In this document: positions 46,523 to 55,604 of the stretch, piece after piece
Numbering within the stretch: position 1 is the stretch's first letter
Layout: the number at the start of each line of letters is the position of its first letter
Notes under the pieces: generated by a model
What the model saw: only the letters and a program-made list of their open reading frames with translations
Told to the model about the DNA's origin: nothing
The model's database searches: none
Position numbers and translations under genes: made by a program
Source of the DNA: Nitrosospira sp. Is2
Lineage (GTDB): Bacteria > Pseudomonadota > Gammaproteobacteria > Burkholderiales > Nitrosomonadaceae
Assembly (NCBI RefSeq): GCF_033095785.1
Contig: NZ_CP137134.1
Coordinates: 2,790,001-2,854,000 of the forward strand
Reading direction: 5' to 3'
Length of the DNA: 64,000 nucleotides

Positions 46523-46864
46523 TCTCCCGCCGTGCTCCTGCGTAATGGAAGGCGACGGGTTTATTTAAAAGAAACATGAGACGCCAGACCGCAACGCGGT
46601 CTGGGCGTCCTCTCCGCTGCCTGATCCCCGCTGCGGGGGGTCTCAGGCAACGCTTCGAAGCGTGACCATGCAACGGCCGTAAGCGCCTATAATGTAGAGT
46701 ACTGATACTGCCAAGGTCCGCAGTGCCGGTACCAGTGGTACCAGAAAGAGTCATGGTACTGGTGCTACCCGTTTGCATAAACCGGAGATACAGTTATGGT
46801 CAAAATAGAAGATTCATAAAACCCAACGGATACAATTGTCTTCGAAAGAAAAAAAGGAGAGATC
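46523..46864 (+). other. Structured intergenic region between haoB and cycA
   Basis: Within 342 bases are three successive dyad structures. The first is a 13-base stem at 46580-46609 with loop AAC and one bulged G. The second is a two-level stem at 46618-46649 (TGCCTGA/TCAGGCA enclosing CCCCG/CGGGG). The third is a perfect 14-base palindrome ACGCTTCGAAGCGT at 46650-46663. Downstream lies GGTACCAGTGGTACC, a repeated palindromic hexamer near 46733-46747, and a related GGTACTGGTGCTACC near 46755-46769. A weak promoter, TTGCAT (46773) 16 bases TATGGT (46795), precedes cycA. The region probably sets independent expression of cycA and cycB. Confidence 0.6.
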
Positions 46865-47575
46865 ATGAGCCATCGCATGACATTCGCACTTGCCGCCGCA
46901 GCCCTGTTTGCGGTGATATCCGGGAGTGCGGCCGCGCAATCGTTTGAGGGCCGCAAGAAATGCAGTTCCTGTCACAAGAGCCAGGCTGAATCCTGGGGAG
47001 ACACGGCGCACGCCAAGGCCATGGAATCGTTAAAGCCCGGCACCAAGGAGGAGGCCAAGAAAAAGGCCAAGCTCGATCCTAAAAAGGATTACACCAAGGA
47101 CAAGGATTGCGTAGGCTGCCATGTTGACGGCTGGGGCAAGGAAGGCGGCTACACGGTTGATGACCCCAACAAGTTCCTGACCGGCGTGGGCTGCGAATCG
47201 TGCCATGGACCGGGATCGAAGTACCGGGGCATGCACCGCAAATCGGGTGCGGCCTATGAGAAATCGAAGAAGACCGCCCCGCGCTCATCGCTGGCCGATG
47301 CCGGACAGGACTTTGCCTTTGAAGAGAGCTGCAATGCCTGCCACATGAACTATGAAGGCTCGCCCTGGAAGGGTGTCAAGAAGCCCTACACCCCCTATCA
47401 CCCGGGTGTGGACAAGAAATACACCTTCAACTTTGACAAATACGTAAAGGACGTCAAGGCCATGCACGAGCACTACAAACTGGACGGCGTCTTCGAGGGA
47501 GATCCCAAGTTCAAGTACCATGACGACTTCCAGTCCAAGGCCAAGGTTGGCAAGAAGACCGAGGTAGACGACTGA
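46865..47575 (+). CDS. cycA: Tetrahaem cytochrome c554
   Basis: Cytochrome c554 is the periplasmic electron acceptor of HAO. The 236-residue precursor has a signal peptide (MTFALAAAALFAVISGSAAA, cleavage near residue 24). Four CxxCH motifs are visible: CSSCH, CVGCH, CESCH and CNACH. The lysine-rich stretch between the first and second haems and the C-terminal MHEHYKLDGVFEGDPKFKY are family-typical. AAAGGAG precedes the ATG. The stop overlaps the cycB start by one base (TGATG), so cycA and cycB are translationally linked. Confidence 0.97.
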   Translation: MSHRMTFALAAAALFAVISGSAAAQSFEGRKKCSSCHKSQAESWGDTAHAKAMESLKPGTKEEAKKKAKLDPKKDYTKDKDCVGCHVDGWGKEGGYTVDDPNKFLTGVGCESCHGPGSKYRGMHRKSGAAYEKSKKTAPRSSLADAGQDFAFEESCNACHMNYEGSPWKGVKKPYTPYHPGVDKKYTFNFDKYVKDVKAMHEHYKLDGVFEGDPKFKYHDDFQSKAKVGKKTEVDD

Positions 47576-48171
47576 TGGGAATCAAGGCAGGCGGCTCCCT
47601 GCTCACAGGCGCGCTGCTGGGGATTGTGATGGTGGCGGTGGTATTCGGCGGCGAGGCCGCCGTCTCCACCACTGAATTCTGCACCAGCTGTCATTCCATG
47701 ACCTATCCTCATGATGAGTTGAAGAATTCATCGCACTATGGGGCACTGGGCGCCAACCCCGGCTGCAAGGACTGTCACATCCCGCAGGGCTTCAAGAACT
47801 TCCACCTGGCCGTGGCCACGCACGTGGTCGACGGTGCGCGCGAGCTGTACCTGGAATTTGCCAACGACTATTCCACGCTGGAGAAATTCAACGAGCGCAG
47901 GCTGATCATGGCGCACGATGCGCGCATGAACCTGAAGAAATGGGACAGCAACACCTGCCGGGAATGTCACAAGAATCCCCAGCCCCCGGGAGCTGATGCC
48001 AAGGCTGCGCACAAGAAGATGGAAACCGAGGGCGCCACCTGCATCGACTGCCATCAGAACCTGGTGCACAAGGAAGCCCCGGAGACCGACCTCAACGAGA
48101 GCAAAAAGCAGGGCAAGATGGTCCTCAAACCCGAGAAAAAGGATGAGGACGATGACGAGGATGAGGAGTAG
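47575..48171 (+). CDS. cycB: Tetrahaem quinone reductase cytochrome cM552 (NapC/NrfH family)
   Basis: This membrane-anchored tetrahaem cytochrome is thought to pass electrons from c554 to the quinone pool. The 198 residues start with an N-terminal helix (GSLLTGALLGIVMVAVVFGG, about residues 6-25), then the CTSCHSM motif typical of NapC/NrfH, then CKDCH, CRECH and CIDCH. The C-terminal tail is short and highly acidic (KDEDDDEDEE). The tail differs in length among ammonia oxidisers. Two strong hairpins follow the gene. Confidence 0.95.
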   Translation: MGIKAGGSLLTGALLGIVMVAVVFGGEAAVSTTEFCTSCHSMTYPHDELKNSSHYGALGANPGCKDCHIPQGFKNFHLAVATHVVDGARELYLEFANDYSTLEKFNERRLIMAHDARMNLKKWDSNTCRECHKNPQPPGADAKAAHKKMETEGATCIDCHQNLVHKEAPETDLNESKKQGKMVLKPEKKDEDDDEDEE

Positions 48172-48203
48172 GCTTTCCTGAACGTTCCGGGCTCAGGTGT
48201 TCG

Positions 48204-48235
48204 TTCAGCGGCGTTTCGGCTACCACGCCGCTGAA
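48204..48235 (+). terminator. Hairpin after cycB
   Basis: Perfect 11-base arms TTCAGCGGCGT and ACGCCGCTGAA surround a 10-base loop, 33 bases after the cycB stop. There is no T-run directly after the stem, so it may terminate poorly or protect the mRNA 3' end. Confidence 0.55.
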
Positions 48236-48264
48236 TCCATATTTGTGTCAATAGTTTAGTCCGA

Positions 48265-48299
48265 GGCTGGATTCGTGGAATTACATGGCGAATCCAGCC
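48265..48299 (+). repeat. Second inverted repeat between cycB and the pst promoter
   Basis: Perfect 11-base arms GGCTGGATTCG (48265-48275) and CGAATCCAGCC (48289-48299) surround a 13-base loop. With the hairpin at 48204-48235 it makes a tandem pair of stems ending the hao cluster. Confidence 0.6.
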
Positions 48300-48359
48300 C
48301 GTTCAACGGTAATTCATACTCAAGCCCGGGCTAGGGCCTGCGTTCTTTGCAGTTTCTGT

Positions 48360-48393
48360 ATGTCACGAAACTGTAACATTTCCACCCTAATAT
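48360..48393 (+). promoter_or_regulatory. pstC: Pho box and promoter of pstCAB
   Basis: ATGTCACGAAACTGTAAC (48360-48377) matches the PhoB-box consensus CTGTCATAAATCTGTCAC at most positions, with two TGT repeats spaced 11 bases apart. A -10 box TAATAT (48388-48393) follows ten bases later, the geometry of PhoB-activated promoters. It indicates phosphate-starvation control and shows that the pstC start lies downstream of it. Confidence 0.72.
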
Positions 48394-48440
48394 GTAGCCT
48401 GTCAAGAAACGTCCTTCCCTTCTTTCGAAGGCTCTCGCCT

Positions 48441-49373
48441 GTGATAGCACAATCTTCAGACGCACCCCCTCATTCTAAAAGGCTCGGATACAGTTATCGT
48501 CGCCATCTCGGCGAGCGCGTCATTGAAGCGTTGCTATTCCTGATGGCGTTTCTCTCGGTCGCAATTACCCTGGCCATTGTGGCAATGCTGGTCAAGGAAT
48601 CCGTCGTATTTTTTGAACATGTTCCGCTATGGGATTTTCTGACCGATACCCAATGGACACCGCTATTTGATGACGCGCATTACGGGATACTTCCGCTGGT
48701 CTCAGGCACGGTGGTAAGTTCCGCCGTGGCTCTCCTGGTCGCCATCCCTATGGGAACGATCACGGCCATATATCTTTCCGAATTCGCGCCCTTTACCGTG
48801 CGCGAGGTTGCCAAGCCGTTTCTAGAGTTATTAGGCGGAGTACCGACCGTTGTGTACGGCTATTTCGCATTACTCTTCGTAACACCTCTGTTGCAGAAAA
48901 TTATCCCGGGACTGCCCGGTTTCAGCCTGTTATCCGCCGGGCTGGTGATGGGAATCATGATTATTCCCTATGTGAGTTCCATGGCTGAAGACGCGATGCG
49001 CGCCGTGCCTATGAATCTTCGAGAGGGCTCATATGCAATGGGGGCAACAAAATTCCAGACCGCCATCAGGGTGGTCATGCCGGCGGCATTTTCGGGCATC
49101 GCAGCAGCTTATATTTTAGGTATATCCCGCGCGGTCGGAGAGACCATGGTAGTGGCTGTGGCGGCCGGGATGCAGCCGAACTTGACCTGGAACCCGATGG
49201 AGCCTGCAGCTACCATTACAGCCTACATCGTACAGGTAAGCCTAGGCGACCTCCCGCATGGCAGCATTGGCTACCAGACCATTTTTGCCGCTGGACTTAC
49301 TTTGCTGCTATTGACGCTTGCGTTCAATATAGTTGGACACGTGTTACGCAAGCGGTATCGCGAGGTATATTGA
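48441..49373 (+). CDS. pstC: Phosphate ABC transporter permease PstC
   Basis: This is one of two inner-membrane permease subunits of the high-affinity phosphate importer. The 310-residue protein has six membrane segments and the permease EAA-like loop REGSYAMGATKFQTAIRVV (about residues 193-211). Typical stretches are YLSEFAPFTVREVAKPFLEL and GGVPTVVYGYFALLF. The frame is open to 48285, but that start lies upstream of the Pho promoter. GTG at 48441 (then IAQSSDAPPHSK) gives a normal length and has GAAGG upstream. pstA follows after 98 bases. Confidence 0.88.
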   Translation: MIAQSSDAPPHSKRLGYSYRRHLGERVIEALLFLMAFLSVAITLAIVAMLVKESVVFFEHVPLWDFLTDTQWTPLFDDAHYGILPLVSGTVVSSAVALLVAIPMGTITAIYLSEFAPFTVREVAKPFLELLGGVPTVVYGYFALLFVTPLLQKIIPGLPGFSLLSAGLVMGIMIIPYVSSMAEDAMRAVPMNLREGSYAMGATKFQTAIRVVMPAAFSGIAAAYILGISRAVGETMVVAVAAGMQPNLTWNPMEPAATITAYIVQVSLGDLPHGSIGYQTIFAAGLTLLLLTLAFNIVGHVLRKRYREVY

Positions 49374-49471
49374 ACTAACGTGGTGTTTTTCCAGCCTTCG
49401 CTGTCTTTTCCTTTATTTGGTTCCTGAGTTCCCATGTATATGTACGTTTGCTCTTTTAATCGGGCCAATTG

Positions 49472-50398
49472 ATGCGAGATGACAAAGACCTGAGTGAGAT
49501 CCGCAGCATTATTGCGCGCCACAAGCTCTGGGATCTCATCTTCATGATCGTCGGCGTGTTTGTGCTGATGATCGCCCTCCTGACCTTCATGGCGTTATTC
49601 GCTCACATGCTGATCGATGGGTGGCCGCGGTTGACATGGGATTTCTTCACTACTTTTCCCTCGCGGCGCCCAGGATCAGCCGGGATACTTTCGGCCTGGG
49701 TTGGCACGACTTTGGTCATGGTGGTGACTGCCATTGCAGCGGTGCCGCTGGGCATCGGTGCGGGTGTCTATCTGGAAGAATATGCCGCAAAAAATATCAT
49801 TACCGAGATCATCGAAATCAATGTAACCAATCTTGCGGGGATCCCATCCATCATCTACGGGCTACTGGCTTTGAGTCTGTTCGTCCACCAGTTTGGCTTC
49901 GGCCAGAGCATTCTTTCCGCAGGCTTGGCCCTGGCATTACTGATTCTGCCGGTTGTGATTGTGGCAACCCGCGAATCCATCCGCGCTATTCCTGTGGCCA
50001 TCCGCGAAGGCGCGTACGCACTCGGGGCAACCAAATGGCAAACGGTCGCTGATCATCTGCTACCGTATTCTGCAGCCGGTATCCTGACAGGGGTCATCAT
50101 TGGTCTGGCCCGAGCAATCGGGGAGACAGCGCCTATTATCACGATCGGGGCGCTGACATTCATCGCGTTTTTGCCGCCATCTCCTGTTAAGGATGAATTT
50201 CCTTTTCTGTCTTTCGAGTGGTTGATGGCGCCTTTTACCGTGATGCCGATCCAAATGTTCAACTGGGTTTCGCGACCGGAAGAGGCGTTTCAAGTCAATG
50301 CCGCGGCTGCAGGCTTGATACTCGTGGTGATGACCCTCACCATGAACGCGCTTGCTATCTACTTGCGCTATCGCATGCGGAAAAACATCAAATGGTAG
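49472..50398 (+). CDS. pstA: Phosphate ABC transporter permease PstA
   Basis: This is the second permease subunit of the phosphate importer. The 308-residue protein has about six membrane helices. Conserved stretches are [20 protein letters not shown] (about residues 122-141), the coupling loop [20 protein letters not shown] (about residues 178-197) and [18 protein letters not shown]. The ATG at 49472 directly follows an in-frame TTG at 49469. The gene overlaps pstB by seven bases. Confidence 0.92.
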   Translation: MRDDKDLSEIRSIIARHKLWDLIFMIVGVFVLMIALLTFMALFAHMLIDGWPRLTWDFFTTFPSRRPGSAGILSAWVGTTLVMVVTAIAAVPLGIGAGVYLEEYAAKNIITEIIEINVTNLAGIPSIIYGLLALSLFVHQFGFGQSILSAGLALALLILPVVIVATRESIRAIPVAIREGAYALGATKWQTVADHLLPYSAAGILTGVIIGLARAIGETAPIITIGALTFIAFLPPSPVKDEFPFLSFEWLMAPFTVMPIQMFNWVSRPEEAFQVNAAAAGLILVVMTLTMNALAIYLRYRMRKNIKW

Positions 50399-51201
50399 TC
50401 ACTGCTGCCGTAATTGATCCCCTGGGGGATCCGGTGCCGGCGCGCTATAAATCCGAAGTGAAAAACCTGAGTTTTTACTACGGTTCGTTCTCTGCGCTAA
50501 AGAACATCAACATGATGTTGCATGAAAAACAAGTAACTGCTCTGATCGGGCCGTCCGGATGTGGTAAATCCACCTTTTTGCGCTGCTTTAACCGCATGCA
50601 CGACCTTTATCCGGGTAATCGTTACGTTGGCGAGATCATTTTGCATCCGGACAATGTCAATATCCTTTCGCGGACGGTGGATCCGATTGAAGTGCGGATG
50701 CGTATCAGCATGGTATTTCAAAAGCCCAATCCGTTCCCGAAATCGATTTATGAAAATGTTGCGTATGGGCTGCGTGTGCGGGGGATCAGGCAGCGTGCCA
50801 TTTTAGACGAGAAAGTGGAAGAAGCCCTGCGCAACGCGGCGTTATGGGACGAAGCGAAAGATCGGCTGCATCAGCTTGCCTATAATCTCTCCGGGGGCCA
50901 GCAACAACGCTTATGTATAGCTCGAGCCCTGGCGACCGATCCGGAAATCCTGCTGTTCGATGAGCCGACATCTGCGCTTGACCCCATCGCTACCGCCAGT
51001 ATCGAAGAGCTCATCGCCGATCTGAAGGATAAAGTTACGATCCTTATTGTCACCCATAACATGCAGCAAGCGGCTCGAGTGTCGGATTATACGGCCTATA
51101 TGTACCTGGGCGAGCTCATCGAATTTGATGTAACGGACAACATTTTCATCAAACCTAAGAATAAACAGACTGAAGATTACATTACCGGACGGTTTGGCTG
51201 A
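50392..51201 (+). CDS. pstB: Phosphate ABC transporter ATP-binding protein PstB
   Basis: This cytoplasmic ATPase drives phosphate import. The 269-residue protein has Walker [10 protein letters not shown] (about residues 52-60), the Q-loop [17 protein letters not shown], the signature [15 protein letters not shown], Walker [13 protein letters not shown] and the switch His in [12 protein letters not shown]. The frame is open far upstream inside pstA, but ATG 50392 gives the usual N-terminus and length. No phoU or pstS follows; the next gene is tpiA after a 199-base gap. Confidence 0.95.
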   Translation: MVVTAAVIDPLGDPVPARYKSEVKNLSFYYGSFSALKNINMMLHEKQVTALIGPSGCGKSTFLRCFNRMHDLYPGNRYVGEIILHPDNVNILSRTVDPIEVRMRISMVFQKPNPFPKSIYENVAYGLRVRGIRQRAILDEKVEEALRNAALWDEAKDRLHQLAYNLSGGQQQRLCIARALATDPEILLFDEPTSALDPIATASIEELIADLKDKVTILIVTHNMQQAARVSDYTAYMYLGELIEFDVTDNIFIKPKNKQTEDYITGRFG

Positions 51202-51400
51202 AAACAGAGATGCCCGGAGAGACACGGGCCGCTTTCATCGTTTAACCGAGTCGCGTTTCCGATCCTCTTTCCCCTCATGCATTACCGGTTCTGCCTTCAA
51301 TTTTGTCGTTGATCCGGTGATGGACCCCAAAGATTGACCCCGTATTCATTCACGAGTAACATTCGCAGCTTTGACATACAAGGACGAGGCGATTTCTCTC

Positions 51401-52162
51401 ATGGCGACGCGTTCAAAGCTGGTTGCGGGCAATTGGAAGATGCATGGCAGCACAGCGCAAAATCGGGATTTGCTGGATGCGATCGTCTCGCGGACCGCAT
51501 GGTTGGAGAAAGCGAGCATTGCTGTGGCTGTACCTTATCCCTATCTTTGGCAGGCACAATCGATATTAGCGAATACCCATGTATCCTGGGGCGCCCAGAA
51601 TGTCAGCCAGTATGAGAAGGGTGCCTATACAGGCGAGGTTTCCGCAGCGATGCTGGTCGATTTTGGGTGTCGCTATGCGATTGTCGGCCACTCGGAACGG
51701 CGAGCGTTGTTTGGTGAGGATAGTCATACCGTGGCGCTCAAATTCAGAGCAGCGCAGGCTGCAGGTTTGACGCCCATCCTGTGTATCGGCGAAACACTCG
51801 ATCAACGCGAGACTGGGGTTACCGAGCAGGTAGTGGCGGAGCAGCTGGACGCGGTAATCGAACTAACGGGCGTGAACGCACTTTCCAGCTCGGTATTGGC
51901 TTATGAACCGGTATGGGCTATTGGAACCGGTAAAACTGCTACGCCGCAACAGGCTCAGGACGTCCACGCGTTTATCCGCAGCAGAATTGCGGCGCACGAT
52001 CCCGCGGTGTCCGCCAAGCTGCGGGTCCTTTACGGGGGCAGCGTCAAGGCTAGCAACGCGGCCGAGCTGTTCTGCATGCCGGATATCGATGGCGGATTGA
52101 TCGGCGGCGCCTCGCTTGTTGCCGATGAATTCGTCGCCATCTGCAATGCGGCAAAGAATTAA
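51401..52162 (+). CDS. tpiA: Triosephosphate isomerase
   Basis: This cytoplasmic enzyme interconverts dihydroxyacetone phosphate and glyceraldehyde 3-phosphate in glycolysis and the Calvin cycle. The catalytic residues are visible: Lys in VAGNWKMHGS (about residue 13), His in AIVGHSERR (about residue 95) and Glu in VLAYEPVWAIGTGKTA (about residue 167). The phosphate loop LYGGSVKASN is present. The ATG at 51401 gives 253 residues, normal for the family; the TTG at 51371 would add ten. secG follows 17 bases later, as in many betaproteobacteria. Confidence 0.95.
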   Translation: MATRSKLVAGNWKMHGSTAQNRDLLDAIVSRTAWLEKASIAVAVPYPYLWQAQSILANTHVSWGAQNVSQYEKGAYTGEVSAAMLVDFGCRYAIVGHSERRALFGEDSHTVALKFRAAQAAGLTPILCIGETLDQRETGVTEQVVAEQLDAVIELTGVNALSSSVLAYEPVWAIGTGKTATPQQAQDVHAFIRSRIAAHDPAVSAKLRVLYGGSVKASNAAELFCMPDIDGGLIGGASLVADEFVAICNAAKN

Positions 52163-52179
52163 CTCATCTGGAGCAGTCT

Positions 52180-52527
52180 TTGGAAACATTCATCTGGATA
52201 TTGCACGTCGTGTCGGCTGTGGCAGTCATTGTTCTGGTTCTGCTGCAACACGGCAAAGGAGCCGATATGGGGGCTGCCTTTGGCAGCGGCTCATCGGGAA
52301 GCTTGTTTGGTGCCAGTGGCTCGGCAAATTTCTTGAGCAGGACAACGGGCGCGCTGGCTGCCGTCTTTTTCGTTACCAGTCTTGGCCTTACTTATCTTTC
52401 GACTAACAAGACCGAGAGTGGGGGGGTGATGGAAAAGGCGACGCAGGTTCAATCGAAGCCCGCAGAGCCGCCGCTTCCTCGTCCAACGGAAGAAGGAACC
52501 TCGAAGGCTACAGAGATACCAAAATAA
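52180..52527 (+). CDS. secG: Protein-export membrane protein SecG
   Basis: SecG is the small subunit of the SecYEG translocon. The 115-residue protein has two membrane helices (about residues 2-22 and 54-74). The conserved loop is LLQHGKGADMGAAFGSGSSG, then SLFGASGSANFLSR. A hydrophilic C-terminal tail rich in Pro, Glu and Lys follows. The start is TTG at 52180 with GGAG upstream; METFIWILHVV is a typical SecG N-terminus. It is followed by tRNA-Leu and the nuo operon, a conserved betaproteobacterial order. Confidence 0.93.
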   Translation: METFIWILHVVSAVAVIVLVLLQHGKGADMGAAFGSGSSGSLFGASGSANFLSRTTGALAAVFFVTSLGLTYLSTNKTESGGVMEKATQVQSKPAEPPLPRPTEEGTSKATEIPK

Positions 52528-52606
52528 TTAAATGATGAGCTAGTTGAACAATTGACTACCGGCGCGTTCTAACTCGGTAGGTCTCGACTAGGACTCAAAT
52601 TAAGCC

Positions 52607-52691
52607 GCCGACGTGGTGAAATTGGTAGACACGCCGTCTTGAGGGGGCGGTGGCGAAAGCTGTGCGAGTTCGAGTCTCGCCGTCGGCACCA
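52607..52691 (+). tRNA. tRNA-Leu (anticodon GAG)
   Basis: The acceptor arms GCCGACG and CGTCGGC pair perfectly over seven bases, and the gene encodes the terminal ACCA. The anticodon loop CTTGAGG places anticodon GAG. The long variable arm and the TTCGAGTC T-loop are those of a class II tRNA-Leu. It lies between secG and nuoA. Confidence 0.95.
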
Positions 52692-52774
52692 GTTGAAATA
52701 GGGCTGGGAATCAGCGTAACAGTTGGATGTAAACCGTTGCCTGGTCTCTCTAGCTCTTTATTTTTAATCACGCG

Positions 52775-53131
52775 ATGCTCGAAAATTATTTCCCTATCCT
52801 GTTATTCATCTTGATTGGCCTTGCCGTCGGCGTGGTGCCTATGGCACTGGGCTGGCTGTTCGCCCCCAATCGTCCTGACAGCGAGAAGCTGTCCCCATAT
52901 GAATGCGGCTTCGAAGCATTTGAAGATGCGCGCATGAAATTTGACGTCCGCTACTATCTCGTGGCGATCTTATTCATTCTGTTCGATCTGGAGATCGCTT
53001 TCCTGTTTCCATGGGCAGTCGTTTTGAATGAGATCGGCTTGTTTGGTTTTGTCGCAATGGTAATTTTTCTGGGTATCCTTGTCGTTGGCTTTATCTATGA
53101 GTGGACGAAAGGCGCCCTGGAGTGGGACTAA
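52775..53131 (+). CDS. nuoA: NADH-quinone oxidoreductase subunit A
   Basis: NuoA is a small membrane subunit of complex I at the junction of the two arms. The 118-residue protein has three membrane helices. Its conserved loop is [20 protein letters not shown] (about residues 36-55), with the Cys that senses the active/deactive state in mitochondrial ND3. [13 protein letters not shown] follows. It begins the nuo operon, 83 bases after the tRNA. Confidence 0.95.
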   Translation: MLENYFPILLFILIGLAVGVVPMALGWLFAPNRPDSEKLSPYECGFEAFEDARMKFDVRYYLVAILFILFDLEIAFLFPWAVVLNEIGLFGFVAMVIFLGILVVGFIYEWTKGALEWD

Positions 53132-53135
53132 GATT

Positions 53136-53612
53136 ATGAGTGCGAACGGAGTGATGGACAAAGGTTTTATCACCACCAGTCTGGATTCGGTCATCAATTG
53201 GGGCCGTACCGGGTCTATGTGGCCGATGACTTTCGGGTTGGCATGCTGTGCGGTGGAAATGATGCAGGCCGGCGCTTCACGTTATGATCTCGACCGTTTT
53301 GGCATTGTATTTCGTCCAAGCCCGCGTCAATCGGACGTAATGATCGTCGCCGGCACCCTGTGCAATAAGATGGCCCCAGCGCTACGTAAAGTTTATGACC
53401 AGATGGCGGAGCCGCGGTGGGTGATATCCATGGGCTCCTGCGCCAATGGCGGCGGTTATTACCATTACTCTTACTCCGTGGTTCGTGGCTGTGACCGAAT
53501 AGTGCCGGTGGACATTTATGTTCCCGGCTGTCCCCCCACGGCGGAAGCATTGCTCTACGGCATTATTCAGCTGCAGAACAAAATCCACCGCACCAATACT
53601 ATTGCCCGTTAA
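53136..53612 (+). CDS. nuoB: NADH-quinone oxidoreductase subunit B
   Basis: NuoB carries the N2 iron-sulphur cluster that reduces quinone. The 158-residue protein shows the cluster ligands in [12 protein letters not shown] (adjacent Cys pair, about residues 37-38), [15 protein letters not shown] and [17 protein letters not shown]. The start at 53136 ([11 protein letters not shown]) is preferred; the frame is open upstream inside nuoA. It starts five bases after the nuoA stop. Confidence 0.96.
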   Translation: MSANGVMDKGFITTSLDSVINWGRTGSMWPMTFGLACCAVEMMQAGASRYDLDRFGIVFRPSPRQSDVMIVAGTLCNKMAPALRKVYDQMAEPRWVISMGSCANGGGYYHYSYSVVRGCDRIVPVDIYVPGCPPTAEALLYGIIQLQNKIHRTNTIAR

Positions 53613-53619
53613 GTAATAT

Positions 53620-54237
53620 ATGACGTCCTCTCGCCTGGAAACGCTCTCCTTTTGCCTGCAAAACGTACTGGCCGATAAGCTTGTCAGCGTGAGTACGCAA
53701 TTGGGTGAGCTCACCGCAACGGTGCATCCGGCCGATCTGCTGCAGGTGATGGAAACCCTGCGCGACAATCCGGAATTACGTTTCGAGATGCTGATCGATT
53801 TATGCGGCGTGGATTACTCCGCCTACGGCTCTGAGTATGGCCCCCAGGATGACCGTATCGGCAAGCGTTTCGCTATCGTTTACCATTTGTTGTCGCTGGG
53901 TCATAACCACAGGTTACGACTCAAGACGTTTGCGGATGATGACGAATTTCCGGTTGTAGACTCAGTAATTGACATATGGCCGGCGGCCAACTGGTTTGAG
54001 CGCGAGGCGTTCGATCTTTACGGCATTGTTTTTACGGGTCATCCCGATCTGCGGCGTATTCTCACGGATTACGGCTTTATCGGTAATCCGTTCCGCAAGG
54101 ATTTTCCGCTGAGCGGAAACGTGGAAATGCGTTACGACCCCGACCAGCAACGGGTGATCTATCAGCCGGTCAGCATCGAGCCACGACAGATCACGCCGAA
54201 GGTGATCCGCGAAGAACACTATGGGGATAGCGAATGA
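53620..54237 (+). CDS. nuoC: NADH-quinone oxidoreductase subunit C
   Basis: NuoC (30 kDa subunit) is part of the peripheral connecting arm of complex I. The 205-residue protein has the [20 protein letters not shown] segment and the motif [20 protein letters not shown] (about residues 125-144). The next conserved block is [19 protein letters not shown]. It is a separate gene, not a NuoCD fusion. It starts seven bases after nuoB. Confidence 0.95.
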   Translation: MTSSRLETLSFCLQNVLADKLVSVSTQLGELTATVHPADLLQVMETLRDNPELRFEMLIDLCGVDYSAYGSEYGPQDDRIGKRFAIVYHLLSLGHNHRLRLKTFADDDEFPVVDSVIDIWPAANWFEREAFDLYGIVFTGHPDLRRILTDYGFIGNPFRKDFPLSGNVEMRYDPDQQRVIYQPVSIEPRQITPKVIREEHYGDSE

Positions 54238-54323
54238 AGCCTGTATGGTCGTCTCCATTCTCCTGTTCCGTCCACAACGGCGCCTTCGAGCTTGCGTCGA
54301 AATTACCAGAGGTGGGCTGAAAC

Positions 54324-55577
54324 ATGGCTGAAATACGTAACTACACCATGAATTTCGGTCCGCAGCATCCTGCTGCGCATGGCGTCCTGCGGCTTGTGCT
54401 GGAACTGGACGGTGAGGTGATACAACGCGCTGATCCGCATATCGGTCTGCTGCACCGCGCAACTGAAAAACTCGCCGAGAACAAAACGTTTATACAGTCG
54501 GTTCCCTATATGGATCGGCTGGATTATGTCTCGATGATGTGCAACGAGCATGCCTACGTAATGGCGATCGAGAAACTGCTTAAGCTGGAAGTGCCGTTGC
54601 GCGCTCAATATATCCGTGTGATGTTCGACGAGATAACGCGAATACTCAACCATCTCTTGTGGCTAGGGGCCCATGCGCTGGACGTAGGGGCGATGACGGT
54701 ATTTCTTTATGCTTTCCGCGACCGTGAGGACTTGATGGACTGCTATGAGGCGGTATCGGGGGCCAGAATGCATGCGGCCTACTATCGGCCGGGTGGGGTC
54801 TATCGTGATTTGCCGGCATCCATGCCGAAATACGAGCCTTCCAAAATACATGACGAAAAAAGCACCCGGCTACGTAATGAAAATCGCACGGGCTCGCTGT
54901 TGGACTTTATAGAAGACTTTACAAACCGGTTTCCGACCTATGTGGATGAGTACGAAACGCTGTTGACCGATAACCGGATATGGAAGCAGCGGCTTGTAGG
55001 TATTGGGGTGGTATCCCCGGAGCGTGCCAAGGCGCTGGGCTTCACAGGTCCCATGCTGCGCGGTTCGGGCGTGGAATGGGATTTGCGGAGGAAGCAACCC
55101 TATGAGGTTTACGATCAAATGGATTTTGATATACCGGTGGGCGTGAACGGAGACTGTTACGACCGCTATCTGGTTCGAATTGAAGAATTCCGCCAATCGA
55201 ATCGTATCATCAGGCAGTGCGTCGAATGGCTGCGCAAGAACCCGGGGCCGGTCATCACCGACAATCATAAGGTCGCACCGCCTGCTCGCGTGGAAATGAA
55301 ACAGAACATGGAAGAGCTGATTCATCATTTCAAACTCTTTACCGAAGGCTTCCACGTTCCTCCGGGTGAGGCCTATGCCGCGGTCGAACATCCTAAAGGT
55401 GAATTCGGGATCTATCTGGTATCGGATGGCGCCAACATGCCATACCGCCTGAAAATCCGCGCCCCCGGATTTCCTCATTTGGCGGCCCTCGATGAAATGT
55501 CCAGGGGGCATATGATCGCGGATGTGGTCGCCATTATCGGTACACAGGATATCGTGTTCGGGGAAATCGACCGATAA
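54324..55577 (+). CDS. nuoD: NADH-quinone oxidoreductase subunit D
   Basis: NuoD (49 kDa subunit) lines the quinone site and is related to hydrogenase large subunits. The 417-residue protein starts [20 protein letters not shown]. Later come [27 protein letters not shown] and the end DIVFGEIDR. The His and Tyr of the quinone site fall in the GPQHPAAHG region and in YLDRLDYV-like sequence (here [11 protein letters not shown]). An 86-base gap separates it from nuoC. Confidence 0.96.
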   Translation: MAEIRNYTMNFGPQHPAAHGVLRLVLELDGEVIQRADPHIGLLHRATEKLAENKTFIQSVPYMDRLDYVSMMCNEHAYVMAIEKLLKLEVPLRAQYIRVMFDEITRILNHLLWLGAHALDVGAMTVFLYAFRDREDLMDCYEAVSGARMHAAYYRPGGVYRDLPASMPKYEPSKIHDEKSTRLRNENRTGSLLDFIEDFTNRFPTYVDEYETLLTDNRIWKQRLVGIGVVSPERAKALGFTGPMLRGSGVEWDLRRKQPYEVYDQMDFDIPVGVNGDCYDRYLVRIEEFRQSNRIIRQCVEWLRKNPGPVITDNHKVAPPARVEMKQNMEELIHHFKLFTEGFHVPPGEAYAAVEHPKGEFGIYLVSDGANMPYRLKIRAPGFPHLAALDEMSRGHMIADVVAIIGTQDIVFGEIDR

Positions 55578-55604
55578 GCTTATTTACGGTTAACGGCTAT
55601 CAAG

